From: Demequina flava
GTDB taxonomy: Bacteria > Actinomycetota > Actinomycetes > Actinomycetales > Demequinaceae
Assembly (NCBI RefSeq): GCF_000975035.1
Contig: NZ_BBRA01000001.1
Coordinates: 1,652,838-1,716,837 of the forward strand
DNA: 64,000 nt
Direction: 5' to 3'
A program made the translations under genes and the position numbers. Below the pieces are notes generated by a model that saw nothing but the letters and a program-made list of their open reading frames with translations, was not told the DNA's origin and searched no databases. Shown in pieces: positions 8,550 to 18,193 of this stretch. How positions within the stretch are numbered: position 1 is the first letter of the stretch; every line of letters begins with the position of its first letter.

Positions 8550-9842
8550 TTAGAGCCGGCCTGATGCCTTGAGCGCGAGGTAGCGGTCAGCCACGTCCGG
8601 CGCCAGATCGTCTGGCGCGGCTGACAGGACCTCCGCACCAATCTGACGCAAGCGGTTCGTCACGGCTTCGCGCTCAAGCGATGCGCGGCCAGCCGCAGCG
8701 GCGCCATACAGCGCAGCGGTGTCCTCGCGGTCGGTCAGCATCGCCGACTCGACGGGGTCCTCGACAGAGGCCACCAACACCACGTGCCGCGCACTCAAAG
8801 CCTCGACCGCTTCCACGAGGCCGGAGTCGACCGAGGTTGAATCCACGGCGGTCAGCAGCACCACGAGCGCCCGCTGGCTTGTCCGCTCCTGCACCAGGCG
8901 CACCACGGCCGGCCAATCCGGCTCCACGAGCGAGGGGTCCACCGTGGCAAGCGCCTCGGCAAGCTGGGGCATGACGGCCGGGCCACTGACCCCGAGGGCG
9001 CGGGCGCGTTCGGTGCGATCGAAGGCCGAGACCTGCACGCGGTCCCCCGCGCGGGTGGCGAGCGCCGTGAGGAGTAGGGCGCCTTCCATTGCGGAGTCGA
9101 GGCGTGGGGCGTCGCCCACGCGCACCGCGCTGGTGCGACCGGTCTCGAGAATGGTCACGACCCTGCGGTCGCGCTCGGGGCGGAACGTGCGCACCATGAC
9201 GTCCGCGCGGCGCGCACTGGCACGCCAATCGATTGTGCGGACGTCGTCACCGACCACGTATTCGCGCAGCGAGTCGAACTCGCTACCGGCGCCCTTGATC
9301 TGGATGGCGGTTTCACCATCGAGCTCGCGCAATCGAGCCACGCGCGAGGGCAGGTGGCGGCGCGACGCAAACTCCGGCAGCACCCGCACCATGCCCGGCA
9401 GGTCGAGAGAGCGCTGGCGACCGGCGAGCCGCAGCGGCCCTTCCGTGCGAATCGTCACGCGGTCGGCACGGCGGTCTCCTCGGCGAGTCGGCCGCAAGAC
9501 GGTGGTGATGCGGGTGGACGCCCCCTTTGCCAACGTGAGCCGGTGCCGGTCGTTGGTGGCTCCGGCAGAGGGCTGCCACGCGTCGCGCACCGCACCGCGG
9601 ATTCGTCGGTTGGACAGGTTGGCGATGTCGACTACGGACGACGTGCTCTCGGTCAGCCGCACCGAGCCCACGGGTCGCCGGCGCAGTCCCACCTTCGTGG
9701 GCGACGGCGCCATCCAGACGTCGATCAGGGCGATCACGAGCACCGTGATGACCCACACCCACGCGAACGTGCGGGTGTGCACCCACAGCGCCGGGATTGC
9801 ACCCAGCGCCGTTGCCAGCACCGTCCAACCTGTGATGTACAT
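8550..9842 (-). CDS. DUF58 domain-containing membrane protein
   Basis: The protein has 430 residues. Two closely spaced N-terminal helices (residues about 3-45) anchor a soluble part holding the DUF58 signature around EYVVGDDVRTIDWRASAR. A von Willebrand A-like fold follows, with RDRRVVTILETGR in the metal-site region. DUF58 proteins are the usual partners of MoxR AAA+ ATPases and are thought to work with them as a chaperone or assembly system, though substrates are generally unknown. The start lies 3 bases after the moxR stop, fitting one operon with the genes at 9846-13909. Confidence 0.85.
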   Translation of the reverse strand: MYITGWTVLATALGAIPALWVHTRTFAWVWVITVLVIALIDVWMAPSPTKVGLRRRPVGSVRLTESTSSVVDIANLSNRRIRGAVRDAWQPSAGATNDRHRLTLAKGASTRITTVLRPTRRGDRRADRVTIRTEGPLRLAGRQRSLDLPGMVRVLPEFASRRHLPSRVARLRELDGETAIQIKGAGSEFDSLREYVVGDDVRTIDWRASARRADVMVRTFRPERDRRVVTILETGRTSAVRVGDAPRLDSAMEGALLLTALATRAGDRVQVSAFDRTERARALGVSGPAVMPQLAEALATVDPSLVEPDWPAVVRLVQERTSQRALVVLLTAVDSTSVDSGLVEAVEALSARHVVLVASVEDPVESAMLTDREDTAALYGAAAAGRASLEREAVTNRLRQIGAEVLSAAPDDLAPDVADRYLALKASGRL

Positions 9843-9845
9843 GGC

Positions 9846-10913
9846 TCAGCGGGGGACGGGAACGGCGGCCAGGACGGAGGACAGGATAGAAGTCGCGTTG
9901 ACGCCTTCGAGCTCGGCCTCTGGACGCAGCTGAATGCGGTGCGCGAGCGTCCAGTGCGCGAGGGTCTTGACGTCATCCGGTGTGACGAAGGTGCCGCCAC
10001 GCATCCACGCCCACGCACGGGAGGTGTTCATGAGCGCGGTCGCACCACGCGGCGAAGCTCCCACGGCGACAGATGCGGACTCGCGCGTCGCGCGGCACAC
10101 GTCGACGATGTACGCCGCGACCTCGTCGGACACAGCAACGCCTTGGGCGGCCTGGCGGGCCTTCTCAAGGTCCCCCGAGCCTGCCACCGCGTTCACCCCC
10201 GCGGCGGCCAGGTCCCGTGGGCTGAACCCCTGGGCGTGGCGGCGGACAATGTCAACCTCGGCGTCGCGCGCAGGGAGGTCGACGGGCAACTTCAGCAGGA
10301 AGCGGTCCAGTTGCGCCTCGGGCAGCGGGTAGGTGCCCGCGTATTCGATGGGGTTCTGCGTCGCGATCACGAGGAACGGATCGGGCAGTTCGCGTGCCTC
10401 GCCGTCAACAGTCACCTGGCGCTCTTCCATGGCCTCCAGTAGCGCCGACTGCGTCTTGGGGGGCGTGCGGTTGATCTCGTCCGCGAGCATGAGGTTCGTG
10501 AAGATGGGGCCCTCGCGGAAGGAGAACGCGGCCGTGCGCGCATCGTAGATCAGTGATCCGGTCACATCGCCCGGCATGAGGTCCGGCGTGAACTGCACGC
10601 GCGAGAAGTCGAGGTCAAGCGACCGCCCCAGGGTGCGGACCATCAGGGTCTTCGCGACACCCGGCACACCCTCGAGGAGGACGTGTCCGCGGCAAAGGAG
10701 AGCAATGATCAGGCCGGTGACAATCTGATCCTGACCCACGACGGCGCGTGAGACTTCGGTGCGGACACGGCCAAGTGCGTCGCGAGCATCGACGGCCTGT
10801 GGCGACGGGGAGTCGCTGACGGGGGCCGATGCTGGGGGCGTCTGGGCAGCCGTGGTCGCCTGGGTCTGGGCGTCATTGCCGTTCGGGACAGTGGGCTCGG
10901 GGGTCTCGGTCAC
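9846..10913 (-). CDS. MoxR family AAA+ ATPase
   Basis: This 355-residue MoxR-type ATPase is thought to remodel or mature partner proteins together with DUF58/VWA proteins. A disordered Pro/Thr/Ala-rich N-terminal tail of about 40 residues precedes the AAA+ core. The core shows Walker A GVPGVAKT (residues 82-89) and Walker B LADEINRT (about 143-150), followed by the sensor region VIATQNPIEYAGTYPLPEAQLDRF in shortened family form. The GTG start at 10913 overlaps the upstream stop by 4 bases. It belongs to a five-gene minus-strand operon running from 13909 to 8550. Confidence 0.9.
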   Translation of the reverse strand: MTETPEPTVPNGNDAQTQATTAAQTPPASAPVSDSPSPQAVDARDALGRVRTEVSRAVVGQDQIVTGLIIALLCRGHVLLEGVPGVAKTLMVRTLGRSLDLDFSRVQFTPDLMPGDVTGSLIYDARTAAFSFREGPIFTNLMLADEINRTPPKTQSALLEAMEERQVTVDGEARELPDPFLVIATQNPIEYAGTYPLPEAQLDRFLLKLPVDLPARDAEVDIVRRHAQGFSPRDLAAAGVNAVAGSGDLEKARQAAQGVAVSDEVAAYIVDVCRATRESASVAVGASPRGATALMNTSRAWAWMRGGTFVTPDDVKTLAHWTLAHRIQLRPEAELEGVNATSILSSVLAAVPVPR

Positions 10914-12136
10914 GGTCGGTGAACCTCGCTTTCCAGGGAGTCGAGCTCCTTGATCATGGTCATCATGTCAGTGGACTTTTGTGGCAGTGGGCCGGCCAAG
11001 AGCCGGGCGACGTCCTCGCGGCGGCGTCCGGTGGCCCGGTGGATGGCGTCGATGAGGGCATCGGCGTTCCCCGAGCGGGGCACCCCGAGGCGGCGGCCGA
11101 TGCGTGTTGCAGTTTGCGCTCGCAGCGCCGCGCAGGCGTGGGGAACGTCTCCGGCGCGGCGGTACAGACGGGCGCGACCGCGCACAGCTTCCGCTGCGGG
11201 GACGATCACGGGCAGTGGCTCTGGGACGAGGCGCCCGAACCGGCGGCCCTGCCACAGGCCGGCCACGAGCACGGTGAGGAAGGCCATAAAGACGAGCGGG
11301 CCAAACCACGGCGGGAGGGCATCGGGCGAGACCTCGAAGTCCTCGGGCGCCTCACCGTCGCCTGCCCACGTGGGCAGGGAGAGGTCGTACAGGTTGCCGA
11401 CGTACCAGACGATGGATGGCTGATGACCGAGGGCTCGTAGCGTGAGCGCCGCGTGGCCTTGTTCTGCAAGATGGGCGTTGGTGACGATGTCCGTCGAGGC
11501 GATGACGCGGACCGTGCGGTCGCCGTCGTTCGCAGTGACGTAGGCGCTGTAACCGTCGGGGGTCGTGAAGCAGGTTTCCACACCGCTGCCGCCCGCATCG
11601 GCGATAGCGCCCACGGACACCGTCACTTCCTGGGCCGCCTGCGCATCCGGATCGGAGCACCCTGCTGCGATGGCGGTCGGTTCGACGTAGTCTCCACCGC
11701 TGTCCGTGCCGAGCCCGGCCACTTGCGACACAGCGCGCGAGGAACCCAGGAACACGATGTCACCGGGGTAGTCGAGGATCGCTTCGACCTGATCACGCCC
11801 AAGGAAGTCGGGGGAAGCGATGACGAGGGTCGTCGAATCCGCTGCGGCGGTTGACGTGGCGGCGAGGGTGCTGACGTAGCGCACGTTCACGCCCTGGTCC
11901 CCGAGGATCTGAGCGGCCGCCCGCGCGCCTTCCGGCCCCGCGTTATAAGGCGACAACGCCGTCGTGTCCTCGGGCTCGTTGCCCCACACCAGCAGGGTGA
12001 CGGCGATGATGAGGAGCACGACCGCCGCTGTGATGAGGGGATGCTGCCGCACCTGGGCCGCGGCTCCTGGGCGCACCTGCGCGGACGTGTACTCCGGGGA
12101 ACTGCCCGTTGGCGATGCGGTCGAAGTCGCGGTCAT
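10910..12136 (-). CDS. DUF4350 domain-containing membrane protein
   Basis: The 408-residue protein has one N-terminal helix (about residues 33-52). An extracytoplasmic domain with the DUF4350-type pattern follows (SPYNAGPEGARAAAQIL near residue 80). A second helix near 275-295 leads into a cytoplasmic C-terminal region rich in Arg. DUF4350 genes are standard members of MoxR-DUF58-DUF4129 clusters; the domain resembles glutamine-amidotransferase-like folds, but no activity is known. It overlaps its neighbours by 4 bases on both sides, a strong sign of translational coupling. Confidence 0.8.
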   Translation of the reverse strand: MTATSTASPTGSSPEYTSAQVRPGAAAQVRQHPLITAAVVLLIIAVTLLVWGNEPEDTTALSPYNAGPEGARAAAQILGDQGVNVRYVSTLAATSTAAADSTTLVIASPDFLGRDQVEAILDYPGDIVFLGSSRAVSQVAGLGTDSGGDYVEPTAIAAGCSDPDAQAAQEVTVSVGAIADAGGSGVETCFTTPDGYSAYVTANDGDRTVRVIASTDIVTNAHLAEQGHAALTLRALGHQPSIVWYVGNLYDLSLPTWAGDGEAPEDFEVSPDALPPWFGPLVFMAFLTVLVAGLWQGRRFGRLVPEPLPVIVPAAEAVRGRARLYRRAGDVPHACAALRAQTATRIGRRLGVPRSGNADALIDAIHRATGRRREDVARLLAGPLPQKSTDMMTMIKELDSLESEVHRP

Positions 12137-12759
12137 GCGCCCACCGCCGTGACGCGCGCGGCTCGGGCTAGGTGCGAGTCAGCCTCGCGTGCGCGCAACC
12201 ATGCGGCTTCCGTGAGCCCTCCGGTGCTGTAGCGCACGGTGTCGAAGTCAGCGCCCACGGTGACCGCAACTGCGCCGTCGACCGTCGCGCGAGCGATGGC
12301 CTCGGCTGCCTCGTGGGCGGTCATGCCTTCGGACAGGTCGATGATTCCGCGTTCGTGGGCACCGCGGGCGATTGCGCGGAACATCTCCATGACGGCGGTA
12401 TCCCAGTCGGCACGGGCGGCGGCTTGTTGGGCGGCCTCCCGCATCTGGTTTGCGCTGCGTGCATCGTCGGGGTCCAGCGCCGCGCCAGCGGCCGAGCGGC
12501 GGCTGCGCTGCAGCGGTCCCATCACGAGCCATACGATCAGGGCAACCACGCCCGCTGCGAGCACGATCCCGATCAGGACCGCCATGGGCGGCATGCCTGC
12601 GGTCACACCGTCAGTGAAGGACAGCAGCTCCTCGAGCCAGGCGTAGAAGCGGTCGAGCAAGGACGGGCCCTGCTCGGCGTACTCCGGCTTTGCTAGCTCA
12701 TCCTCTGCCCACCGGCTGGCTTCATCAGCGTCGGGATCGACGGGAATGCTCAGGCGCAT
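12133..12759 (-). CDS. DUF4129 domain-containing membrane protein
   Basis: Read from ATG 12759 the protein has 208 residues; an upstream GTG at 12798 would overlap the preceding gene. One membrane helix lies near residues 50-72 (GIVLAAGVVALIVWLVM). The C-terminal domain follows, with the DUF4129 pattern of paired helices, including DLSEGMTAHEAAEAIAR, which aligns with the family's L-T-x-x-E region. The domain is frequently found in transglutaminase-like and MoxR clusters. Function is unknown. The gene starts 4 bases after the upstream stop and ends overlapping DUF4350. Confidence 0.75.
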   Translation of the reverse strand: MRLSIPVDPDADEASRWAEDELAKPEYAEQGPSLLDRFYAWLEELLSFTDGVTAGMPPMAVLIGIVLAAGVVALIVWLVMGPLQRSRRSAAGAALDPDDARSANQMREAAQQAAARADWDTAVMEMFRAIARGAHERGIIDLSEGMTAHEAAEAIARATVDGAVAVTVGADFDTVRYSTGGLTEAAWLRAREADSHLARAARVTAVGA

Positions 12760-12763
12760 TGAC

Positions 12764-13909
12764 TCAATACCGTTGCGCGGCGCGCGCCTCAGCGGCACGT
12801 GCCAAGTCCATGTCGAAGCCTTCGTGGCGCATGCGCACGTCGATGTAGATCAGCGTGTAGACGGAACCGAGGTAGGCGTACGTGATGGCGGTGGCGAGTG
12901 TGTAGATCACCCCGAACAGCAACATGATGCCGATGATCGCGACCAGTTCAGACTCTGGGAGCGCGAACGCCAGGAACATGAAGCCGAACTGCCCGATGGA
13001 CTGAAGGATGGACGTCGCGATACCGATCAACAGCGCGCCCACAAACACGATCAGCAGCGACCACCAGATCCGGCCGCGCATGAGTCCGGGCAGTCGCTTG
13101 AGCGCAGTGGCCATCGACACGTTCTCGAGAACGATGATCGCGCGGGCAACTCCCTGCGCGACCGTGACAGCAAGGCCTACGGGGATCAGCGCTAGCAGGA
13201 GTGCGATACCGATGGCCACTCCAAGGCCGCCGAGGGTGCTGTCTCCCGCCAAGAGCAAGAGGAATGGTGACATCGCGACCAGCATGGCCAACACGACGAG
13301 GGCGCCCATCAGGAAGAACAGTCCGATCAGTGAGCCCAGGCGGCGCCGCACGAGCGGCCACGCCTGTCCCATGGAGAGCTTCTCGCCGAGCACCGCGCGG
13401 GCGACACCCGGGGCAATGAATGCCGTCGACAACACGTCGGTTGCGAGCGCCGCGACAAGAGCGATGACACCCAGAACGATCGTGCCGCCAGTGAAAGTGC
13501 CCGTCGCCGTGGGGTCCAGGACGCCCAACGTGGAGCTCGAGAACATTGACCACATCATCGCGGCCAACAGGGCCATGGAGATGAGGCTGAACAAGACCGG
13601 GGCGCCAATCACCGTGGCGCGGGCGAACCGCATTGCCTTGAATGGCACGGCGAGAAAGTCGCCAAAGGACAGCGGACGCAGCGGGATAATTCCAGGCTGC
13701 CAGGACCGGTAGGTGGGGATGGCGGGCTGCTGCGGCGCTCCATATTGCGGGGCTCCGGCCGATGCTGGCGCGGCTGCGGTGCCAGGCGCCGGTGACGTAG
13801 GGGGAGCAGTGGGCGGAGCGTTCCACGCGGGTGTGTCACCACTCGATGGTTGCTGTGGCGCCGCCCCTGGCCACTGCGGTGACGTATCGCCGCGGTGTTG
13901 CTCCGTCAT
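12764..13909 (-). CDS. Polytopic membrane protein, glycerophosphodiester phosphodiesterase membrane-domain type
   Basis: The protein has 381 residues from ATG 13909, preceded by an excellent AAGGAGG site. The longer frame to 14119 runs into the mtrA promoter. A Pro/Ala/Gln-rich cytoplasmic N-terminus of about 75 residues leads to PGIIPLRPLSFGDFLAVPF. That motif and the six or so following helices are typical of the membrane domain seen N-terminal to some glycerophosphodiester phosphodiesterases, but no phosphodiesterase domain is present. It is the first gene of the MoxR/DUF58 operon, back to back with mtrA. Function is unknown; a role in envelope biology is inference. Confidence 0.7.
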   Translation of the reverse strand: MTEQHRGDTSPQWPGAAPQQPSSGDTPAWNAPPTAPPTSPAPGTAAAPASAGAPQYGAPQQPAIPTYRSWQPGIIPLRPLSFGDFLAVPFKAMRFARATVIGAPVLFSLISMALLAAMMWSMFSSSTLGVLDPTATGTFTGGTIVLGVIALVAALATDVLSTAFIAPGVARAVLGEKLSMGQAWPLVRRRLGSLIGLFFLMGALVVLAMLVAMSPFLLLLAGDSTLGGLGVAIGIALLLALIPVGLAVTVAQGVARAIIVLENVSMATALKRLPGLMRGRIWWSLLIVFVGALLIGIATSILQSIGQFGFMFLAFALPESELVAIIGIMLLFGVIYTLATAITYAYLGSVYTLIYIDVRMRHEGFDMDLARAAEARAAQRY

Positions 13910-14008
13910 GTGCCCTCCTTGAATGCCGTGCGGCCCCATCCTGCCATGCCGCGCACGCTCAGCGTCTGGTTCCACAGTGACGCGCCCTGAGCATGGCAAG
14001 ATGACTGT

Positions 14009-14692
14009 ATGACGGCGCGCATCCTGGTGGTCGATGATGATCCTGCAGTCGCGGAGATGACGGGAATCGTCCTTCGCGGAGACGGCTTTGACCCTGTGTT
14101 CTGTGATCACGGGGATCAAGCTGTGCAGGCATACCGAGACTCGAACCCTGACGTGATCTTGCTCGACCTCATGCTGCCCGGACGTTCGGGCATCGACATC
14201 TGCCGGGAGATCCGTGCCGAGTCTGGCGTACCGATCATCATGCTGACCGCGAAGTCAGACACTGTGGACGTCGTGCTGGGCCTCGAGTCTGGGGCCGACG
14301 ACTACATTCCTAAGCCATTCAAGCCACGTGAACTGATTGCACGCGTGCGTGCTCGTCTGCGTCGCAACGACAATGCCGTGCCGGCCACGGTCCGCATAGG
14401 GGACCTCGAGATCGACGTCACCGGCCACCGCGTGACTCGCGATGGCGCCGTCATTCCTCTCACCCCGCTCGAGTTCGATGTCCTGGTGACCCTGGCGCGT
14501 GCGCCAGGGCAGGTCTTCACTCGCGAGGTGCTCTTGGAAGATGTGTGGGGCTACCGTCACGCGGCGGACACCCGCCTCGTGAATGTCCACATTCAGCGCC
14601 TGCGCGCCAAGATCGAGCAGGACCCCGAGCACCCCGAGATCATTCAGACGGTGCGTGGAGTGGGGTATAAAGCAGGCGCGCATCAGTCGTGA
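14009..14692 (+). CDS. mtrA: Two-component response regulator MtrA
   Basis: This OmpR/PhoB-class response regulator of the MtrAB system controls cell-wall hydrolases and division in actinomycetes. It has 227 residues. The receiver domain (1-118) has acidic pocket residues VVDDD (about 7-11), phospho-acceptor Asp53 in ILLDLMLPG and Lys in KPFKP. The winged helix domain (about 130-225) ends with the recognition helix in TRLVNVHIQRLRAKIE. Its stop overlaps the mtrB start, and mtrB is followed by lpqB, the conserved order that supports the gene name. The start sits close behind the divergent operon with no strong ribosome site, so a leaderless message is possible. Confidence 0.93.
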   Translation: MTARILVVDDDPAVAEMTGIVLRGDGFDPVFCDHGDQAVQAYRDSNPDVILLDLMLPGRSGIDICREIRAESGVPIIMLTAKSDTVDVVLGLESGADDYIPKPFKPRELIARVRARLRRNDNAVPATVRIGDLEIDVTGHRVTRDGAVIPLTPLEFDVLVTLARAPGQVFTREVLLEDVWGYRHAADTRLVNVHIQRLRAKIEQDPEHPEIIQTVRGVGYKAGAHQS

Positions 14693-16374
14693 CTGAGGCC
14701 ACCCGATCTGTTGCGGGCGCCATCGTCGCCCCGCTGCGGTCGGCGGCACGGCGCTGGTCACGCTCCCTTTCCCTACGCATCATCACGTCGACTCTTGTTG
14801 TCGGCATCGGTGCGGTCCTCGCGCTGGGCGCCTATGTCACAAGCGAGATTCGTGACGGACTTGTCGATGACCGAGTCGAGCGGGTCCTGTCAGAGAGTGC
14901 CCGTGACGCGACGATCGCGCAGCAGCGCGCGGAAACGACGACCGCGGCCAACCCCGCGGAGATGCAGACGTTCGTCTACGAGCTGCTGATCGAGTTGAGC
15001 ACCCTGGGCGGCGACAACCGTGGTCTCGTGATGATGCGTAGCCCCGACAACACGTCGTCGGTGCCGCTGACGGTCGGTGAGTCCTCGACTGACCTGCGTT
15101 TTGCCGTGTCCCCAGAGATGCGTGAGGCCGTCGACAGCGGTGTCGCACAACCGTGGCAGTTTGTGGAACTGCCAGGTACGGACACTCCTGGCATTGTCGT
15201 GGGCTCGAGTCTGGACCTCGGTATTGCTGGTCCGTACGAGTTGTATTTCGTGTACTCGATGGCCGACGAACAAGCCACACTCGAACTCATCCAGCGCGTC
15301 CTCGCTCTCGGTGGCGTGGTCCTGGTCTTGCTAGTACTGGCCATGACCTGGTTTGTCACGACACAGGCAGTGCGACCGGTGCGTCGCGCGTCCCGCGTGG
15401 CCGCCCGCCTGGCGGAGGGACGCCTGAGCGAACGCATGACTGTGCGCGGCCACGACGAGATGGCCACGCTCGCCCAGACGTTCAACGAGATGGCGGAATC
15501 GCTCCAGCGCCAGATCACCCGGATGGAACGCATGTCGCGCTTGCAACGCCGGTTTGTATCCGACGTCTCCCATGAACTGCGCACGCCACTGACCACCATC
15601 CGCATGGCATCGGACGTCCTGTACGACTCACGTGCAGACTTCCCGCCTGCGGTGGCGCGCTCTTCGGAGTTGCTCAGCGCGCAGCTCGACCGCTTCGAGG
15701 CGCTGTTGGCGGACTTGCTCGAGATCTCCCGCATCGACGCGGGCTCGGCCCAGCTTGAATTCGAGTCGATGGACGTGGCCGACCTGGTGCGTGATGAAGT
15801 CGAGGCGATGCTTCCGGTGGCTGCGGATATGGGCGTGCCCATCAGGCTGAGGATCGCAGAGGGTGCACACACCGCGTCGATTGATCGCCCGCGTGTGGGC
15901 CGCATTGTGCGCAATCTGTTGTCGAACGCCGTCGAACACGCTCAGGACACCCGGGTCGACGTCTCCGTGCGCTCGGACCGGCGTTCCACTGCGGTCGTAG
16001 TCCGGGACTTTGGCGTAGGGCTCACCCCGCAACAGGTGGACCGCGTCTTTGATCGATTCTGGCGGGCTGACTCTGCGCGAGCGCGCACGCTCGGCGGAAC
16101 GGGGCTCGGCCTGTCGATTGCTCTCGAGGATGCGCAGCTGCATGGCGGTGAACTGGAAGTGTGGGGATCGCCGGGCCAGGGAGCGAGTTTCCGGCTCTTG
16201 CTGCCGCGCACTCACGAGGGGATCGGCACAAACCAGCCGCTGCCGCTGGTCATGCGCCAAGGAGCCTTCGAGGAGGTGGGTCCCGAAGTGGACTTCATTG
16301 CGGCAGGCTTTGACAACGAAGTGATGGCGCCCGAGCACGAAGCAACGACCCGCAACGAGGACGGTGACGAATGA
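14689..16374 (+). CDS. mtrB: Sensor histidine kinase MtrB
   Basis: MtrB is the membrane sensor that phosphorylates MtrA. The 561-residue protein has a first helix at about residues 32-50 and an extracytoplasmic sensor region of about 150 residues. A second helix near 205-225 leads to a HAMP domain (PVRRASRVAARLAEG). The dimerisation/phosphotransfer helix carries SHELRTPL with His295, followed by an ATPase domain with N, G1 (DFGVGL) and G2 (GGTGLGLSIA) boxes. A C-terminal acidic tail of about 55 residues follows the kinase. The GTG start overlaps the mtrA stop (GTGA). The stop in turn overlaps lpqB. Confidence 0.93.
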   Translation: MTEATRSVAGAIVAPLRSAARRWSRSLSLRIITSTLVVGIGAVLALGAYVTSEIRDGLVDDRVERVLSESARDATIAQQRAETTTAANPAEMQTFVYELLIELSTLGGDNRGLVMMRSPDNTSSVPLTVGESSTDLRFAVSPEMREAVDSGVAQPWQFVELPGTDTPGIVVGSSLDLGIAGPYELYFVYSMADEQATLELIQRVLALGGVVLVLLVLAMTWFVTTQAVRPVRRASRVAARLAEGRLSERMTVRGHDEMATLAQTFNEMAESLQRQITRMERMSRLQRRFVSDVSHELRTPLTTIRMASDVLYDSRADFPPAVARSSELLSAQLDRFEALLADLLEISRIDAGSAQLEFESMDVADLVRDEVEAMLPVAADMGVPIRLRIAEGAHTASIDRPRVGRIVRNLLSNAVEHAQDTRVDVSVRSDRRSTAVVVRDFGVGLTPQQVDRVFDRFWRADSARARTLGGTGLGLSIALEDAQLHGGELEVWGSPGQGASFRLLLPRTHEGIGTNQPLPLVMRQGAFEEVGPEVDFIAAGFDNEVMAPEHEATTRNEDGDE

Positions 16375-18086
16375 GGCGAACAATGTCAGTCGTCGCAACA
16401 GCCGCATTGCTGTCGCTGACAGCATGCGCGTCCATTCCCTCAGAGGGGCCGGTCGCGGAGGGCAACGGTGACGTCGAACCCGTCGAGCCGTTCGAGCCCA
16501 TCGTCCAGGGCCCCGCTCCGCAGGATGATCCAGCCGCGATCGTGACCGGATTCCTGACGGCCTCGGCGGGAGGCGTCGCAACCGACTTCTCGATCGCACG
16601 AGAGTTCCTGACCTCAGAGGCGGCCGCGAGTTGGGACCCGAGCGCCCAGGTCACGGTCTATGACTCCGGTTCCGTTGCTCCCGAGTTCGACGAGGGCGCG
16701 GGCACCGTCACGTATGAGGTGCCCCTGGGGTCGACAGTCGATGACTCCGGCCGGCTCGTGGACGCCACCGAGGGAGAAGTCGCCCAGCTTGAGTTCTCGA
16801 TTGTCGAGGAGAACGGCCAGTGGCGCATCGCCGAGCTCGCCGACGGCGTCGTCATCTCCGAGGCGAACTTCGACAGTTTCTACCGCCCGGTGCCGCTCAC
16901 ATTTGCGACGCCCGACCTGTCGACCGCAGCGTATGAGCTGCGGTGGCTACCCGACAACTTCGCAGCCACGGCCGCCGCGCGCGAACTCATCGAAGGGCCG
17001 TCCGGATGGTTGGCCGATGCCGTGGAGACCGGCTTCCCGGCGACAGCAGCGCTCGCGGTGGAGTCCGTCGTCGTGACCGACGGAGTCGCGACCGTCGACC
17101 TCACGGCCCAGTCGGCGGGGACGCTGACGGAACGTGCGCTCGCGGATGAGCAACTGACCTTGACCCTGACCACCCTGCCCGATGTCACCGAAGTGGACGT
17201 GCGCATTGGCGGACTTCCCATCGCGGACGATGTGGAAGTGACCCTGGAGTCGCCGCCCATCCCCGACCGCTATGCGGCGATCGTGACGGATGGACGTTTG
17301 GGGCTGTGGGACGGCACCGATGTCAGGGTCACGCCCGCAGAGATTGGGCTCTTGCCCGAGGGCGCCAACGGAGTCGCGCGCGACTATTCGGGCGCACAGG
17401 CCGCCTACGTCGCCAATGACGGCGTGTATCTCACGAACGCGTTGTCGGGCGGCTGGGACGGGCTCATCGATCCCTCCGCAACCGACGGCGCGACGGGAAC
17501 CATTGAGGCCACCTTGGCCGTGGCGTCGGCCGATGCTGTGGATCCCAGTTTTGATCCGTATGGCCACCTGTGGGTCGCCTCACGGTTAGGCGGTCCGTTG
17601 ACCATCGCGGTCAGCGGCGGCGAATCCGTGGAGCTTGGAGATCAGTGGTTGGCGGGCCGGGCGATCAATGCGATGGCCCTGTCGCGAAGCGGAACCATGA
17701 TTGCCGTGCAGTCACGTTCGGGAGGTCAGCCCATCCTCGAGGTGGCGGCCGTTGTGCGGGACGAAAGCGGCGTGCCTATTGCGTTGGGTGAACCCATCGC
17801 AGTGGGCGCCGGTGTGGGCTCGGGAATTGAGATCACGTGGCTTGACGACCTGTCATTCGCGGTTCTGGGCGAAGCGGTCGAGGGCACCGCATCGCCGCTA
17901 TGGACTGTCGGCGTGGGCGGCGAGACGTCCACGCTTGCCGCCGTGCGCGAGGCCACCGGGCTGTCGGCCCGTACCGGTGTGACATCCCTGGTGGCCACTG
18001 GCGCTGACGGCACCGTCGAAGAGCGCTCGGGAACCTCGTGGACCGTGGCCCTCGAAGGGGTATCCGACCTGGCCTACGCGGGGTAG
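16371..18086 (+). CDS. lpqB: Lipoprotein LpqB
   Basis: LpqB is a lipoprotein that acts with MtrB at the outer face of the membrane. The signal peptide ends in a lipobox LTAC with the lipidated Cys at residue 19. An N-terminal region and a GerMN-type domain (about residues 190-290, including AARELIEGPSGWL) precede a beta-propeller-like C-terminal domain (about 300-570). Total length is 571, normal for the family. The ATG overlaps the mtrB stop by 4 bases, completing the conserved mtrA-mtrB-lpqB operon. After the stop comes a roughly 107-base gap carrying one exact AGCATCGGCC copy. Confidence 0.92.
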   Translation: MRRTMSVVATAALLSLTACASIPSEGPVAEGNGDVEPVEPFEPIVQGPAPQDDPAAIVTGFLTASAGGVATDFSIAREFLTSEAAASWDPSAQVTVYDSGSVAPEFDEGAGTVTYEVPLGSTVDDSGRLVDATEGEVAQLEFSIVEENGQWRIAELADGVVISEANFDSFYRPVPLTFATPDLSTAAYELRWLPDNFAATAAARELIEGPSGWLADAVETGFPATAALAVESVVVTDGVATVDLTAQSAGTLTERALADEQLTLTLTTLPDVTEVDVRIGGLPIADDVEVTLESPPIPDRYAAIVTDGRLGLWDGTDVRVTPAEIGLLPEGANGVARDYSGAQAAYVANDGVYLTNALSGGWDGLIDPSATDGATGTIEATLAVASADAVDPSFDPYGHLWVASRLGGPLTIAVSGGESVELGDQWLAGRAINAMALSRSGTMIAVQSRSGGQPILEVAAVVRDESGVPIALGEPIAVGAGVGSGIEITWLDDLSFAVLGEAVEGTASPLWTVGVGGETSTLAAVREATGLSARTGVTSLVATGADGTVEERSGTSWTVALEGVSDLAYAG

Positions 18087-18139
18087 TTCGTAGCCTGCTT
18101 GCCCTCGTCCCCAGGTGGGCGCGAAGGCCCCGTTACTCG

Positions 18140-18149
18140 AGCATCGGCC
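18140..18149 (+). repeat. Intergenic copy of the dispersed AGCATCGGCC motif
   Basis: An exact copy lies between lpqB (stop 18086) and the comF-like gene (start 18194), outside any supported coding sequence. Confidence 0.8.
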
Positions 18150-18193
18150 CGTATCAATAGCCCGCGCCTGCTCCCTTGGTATTCGCTGGTGCT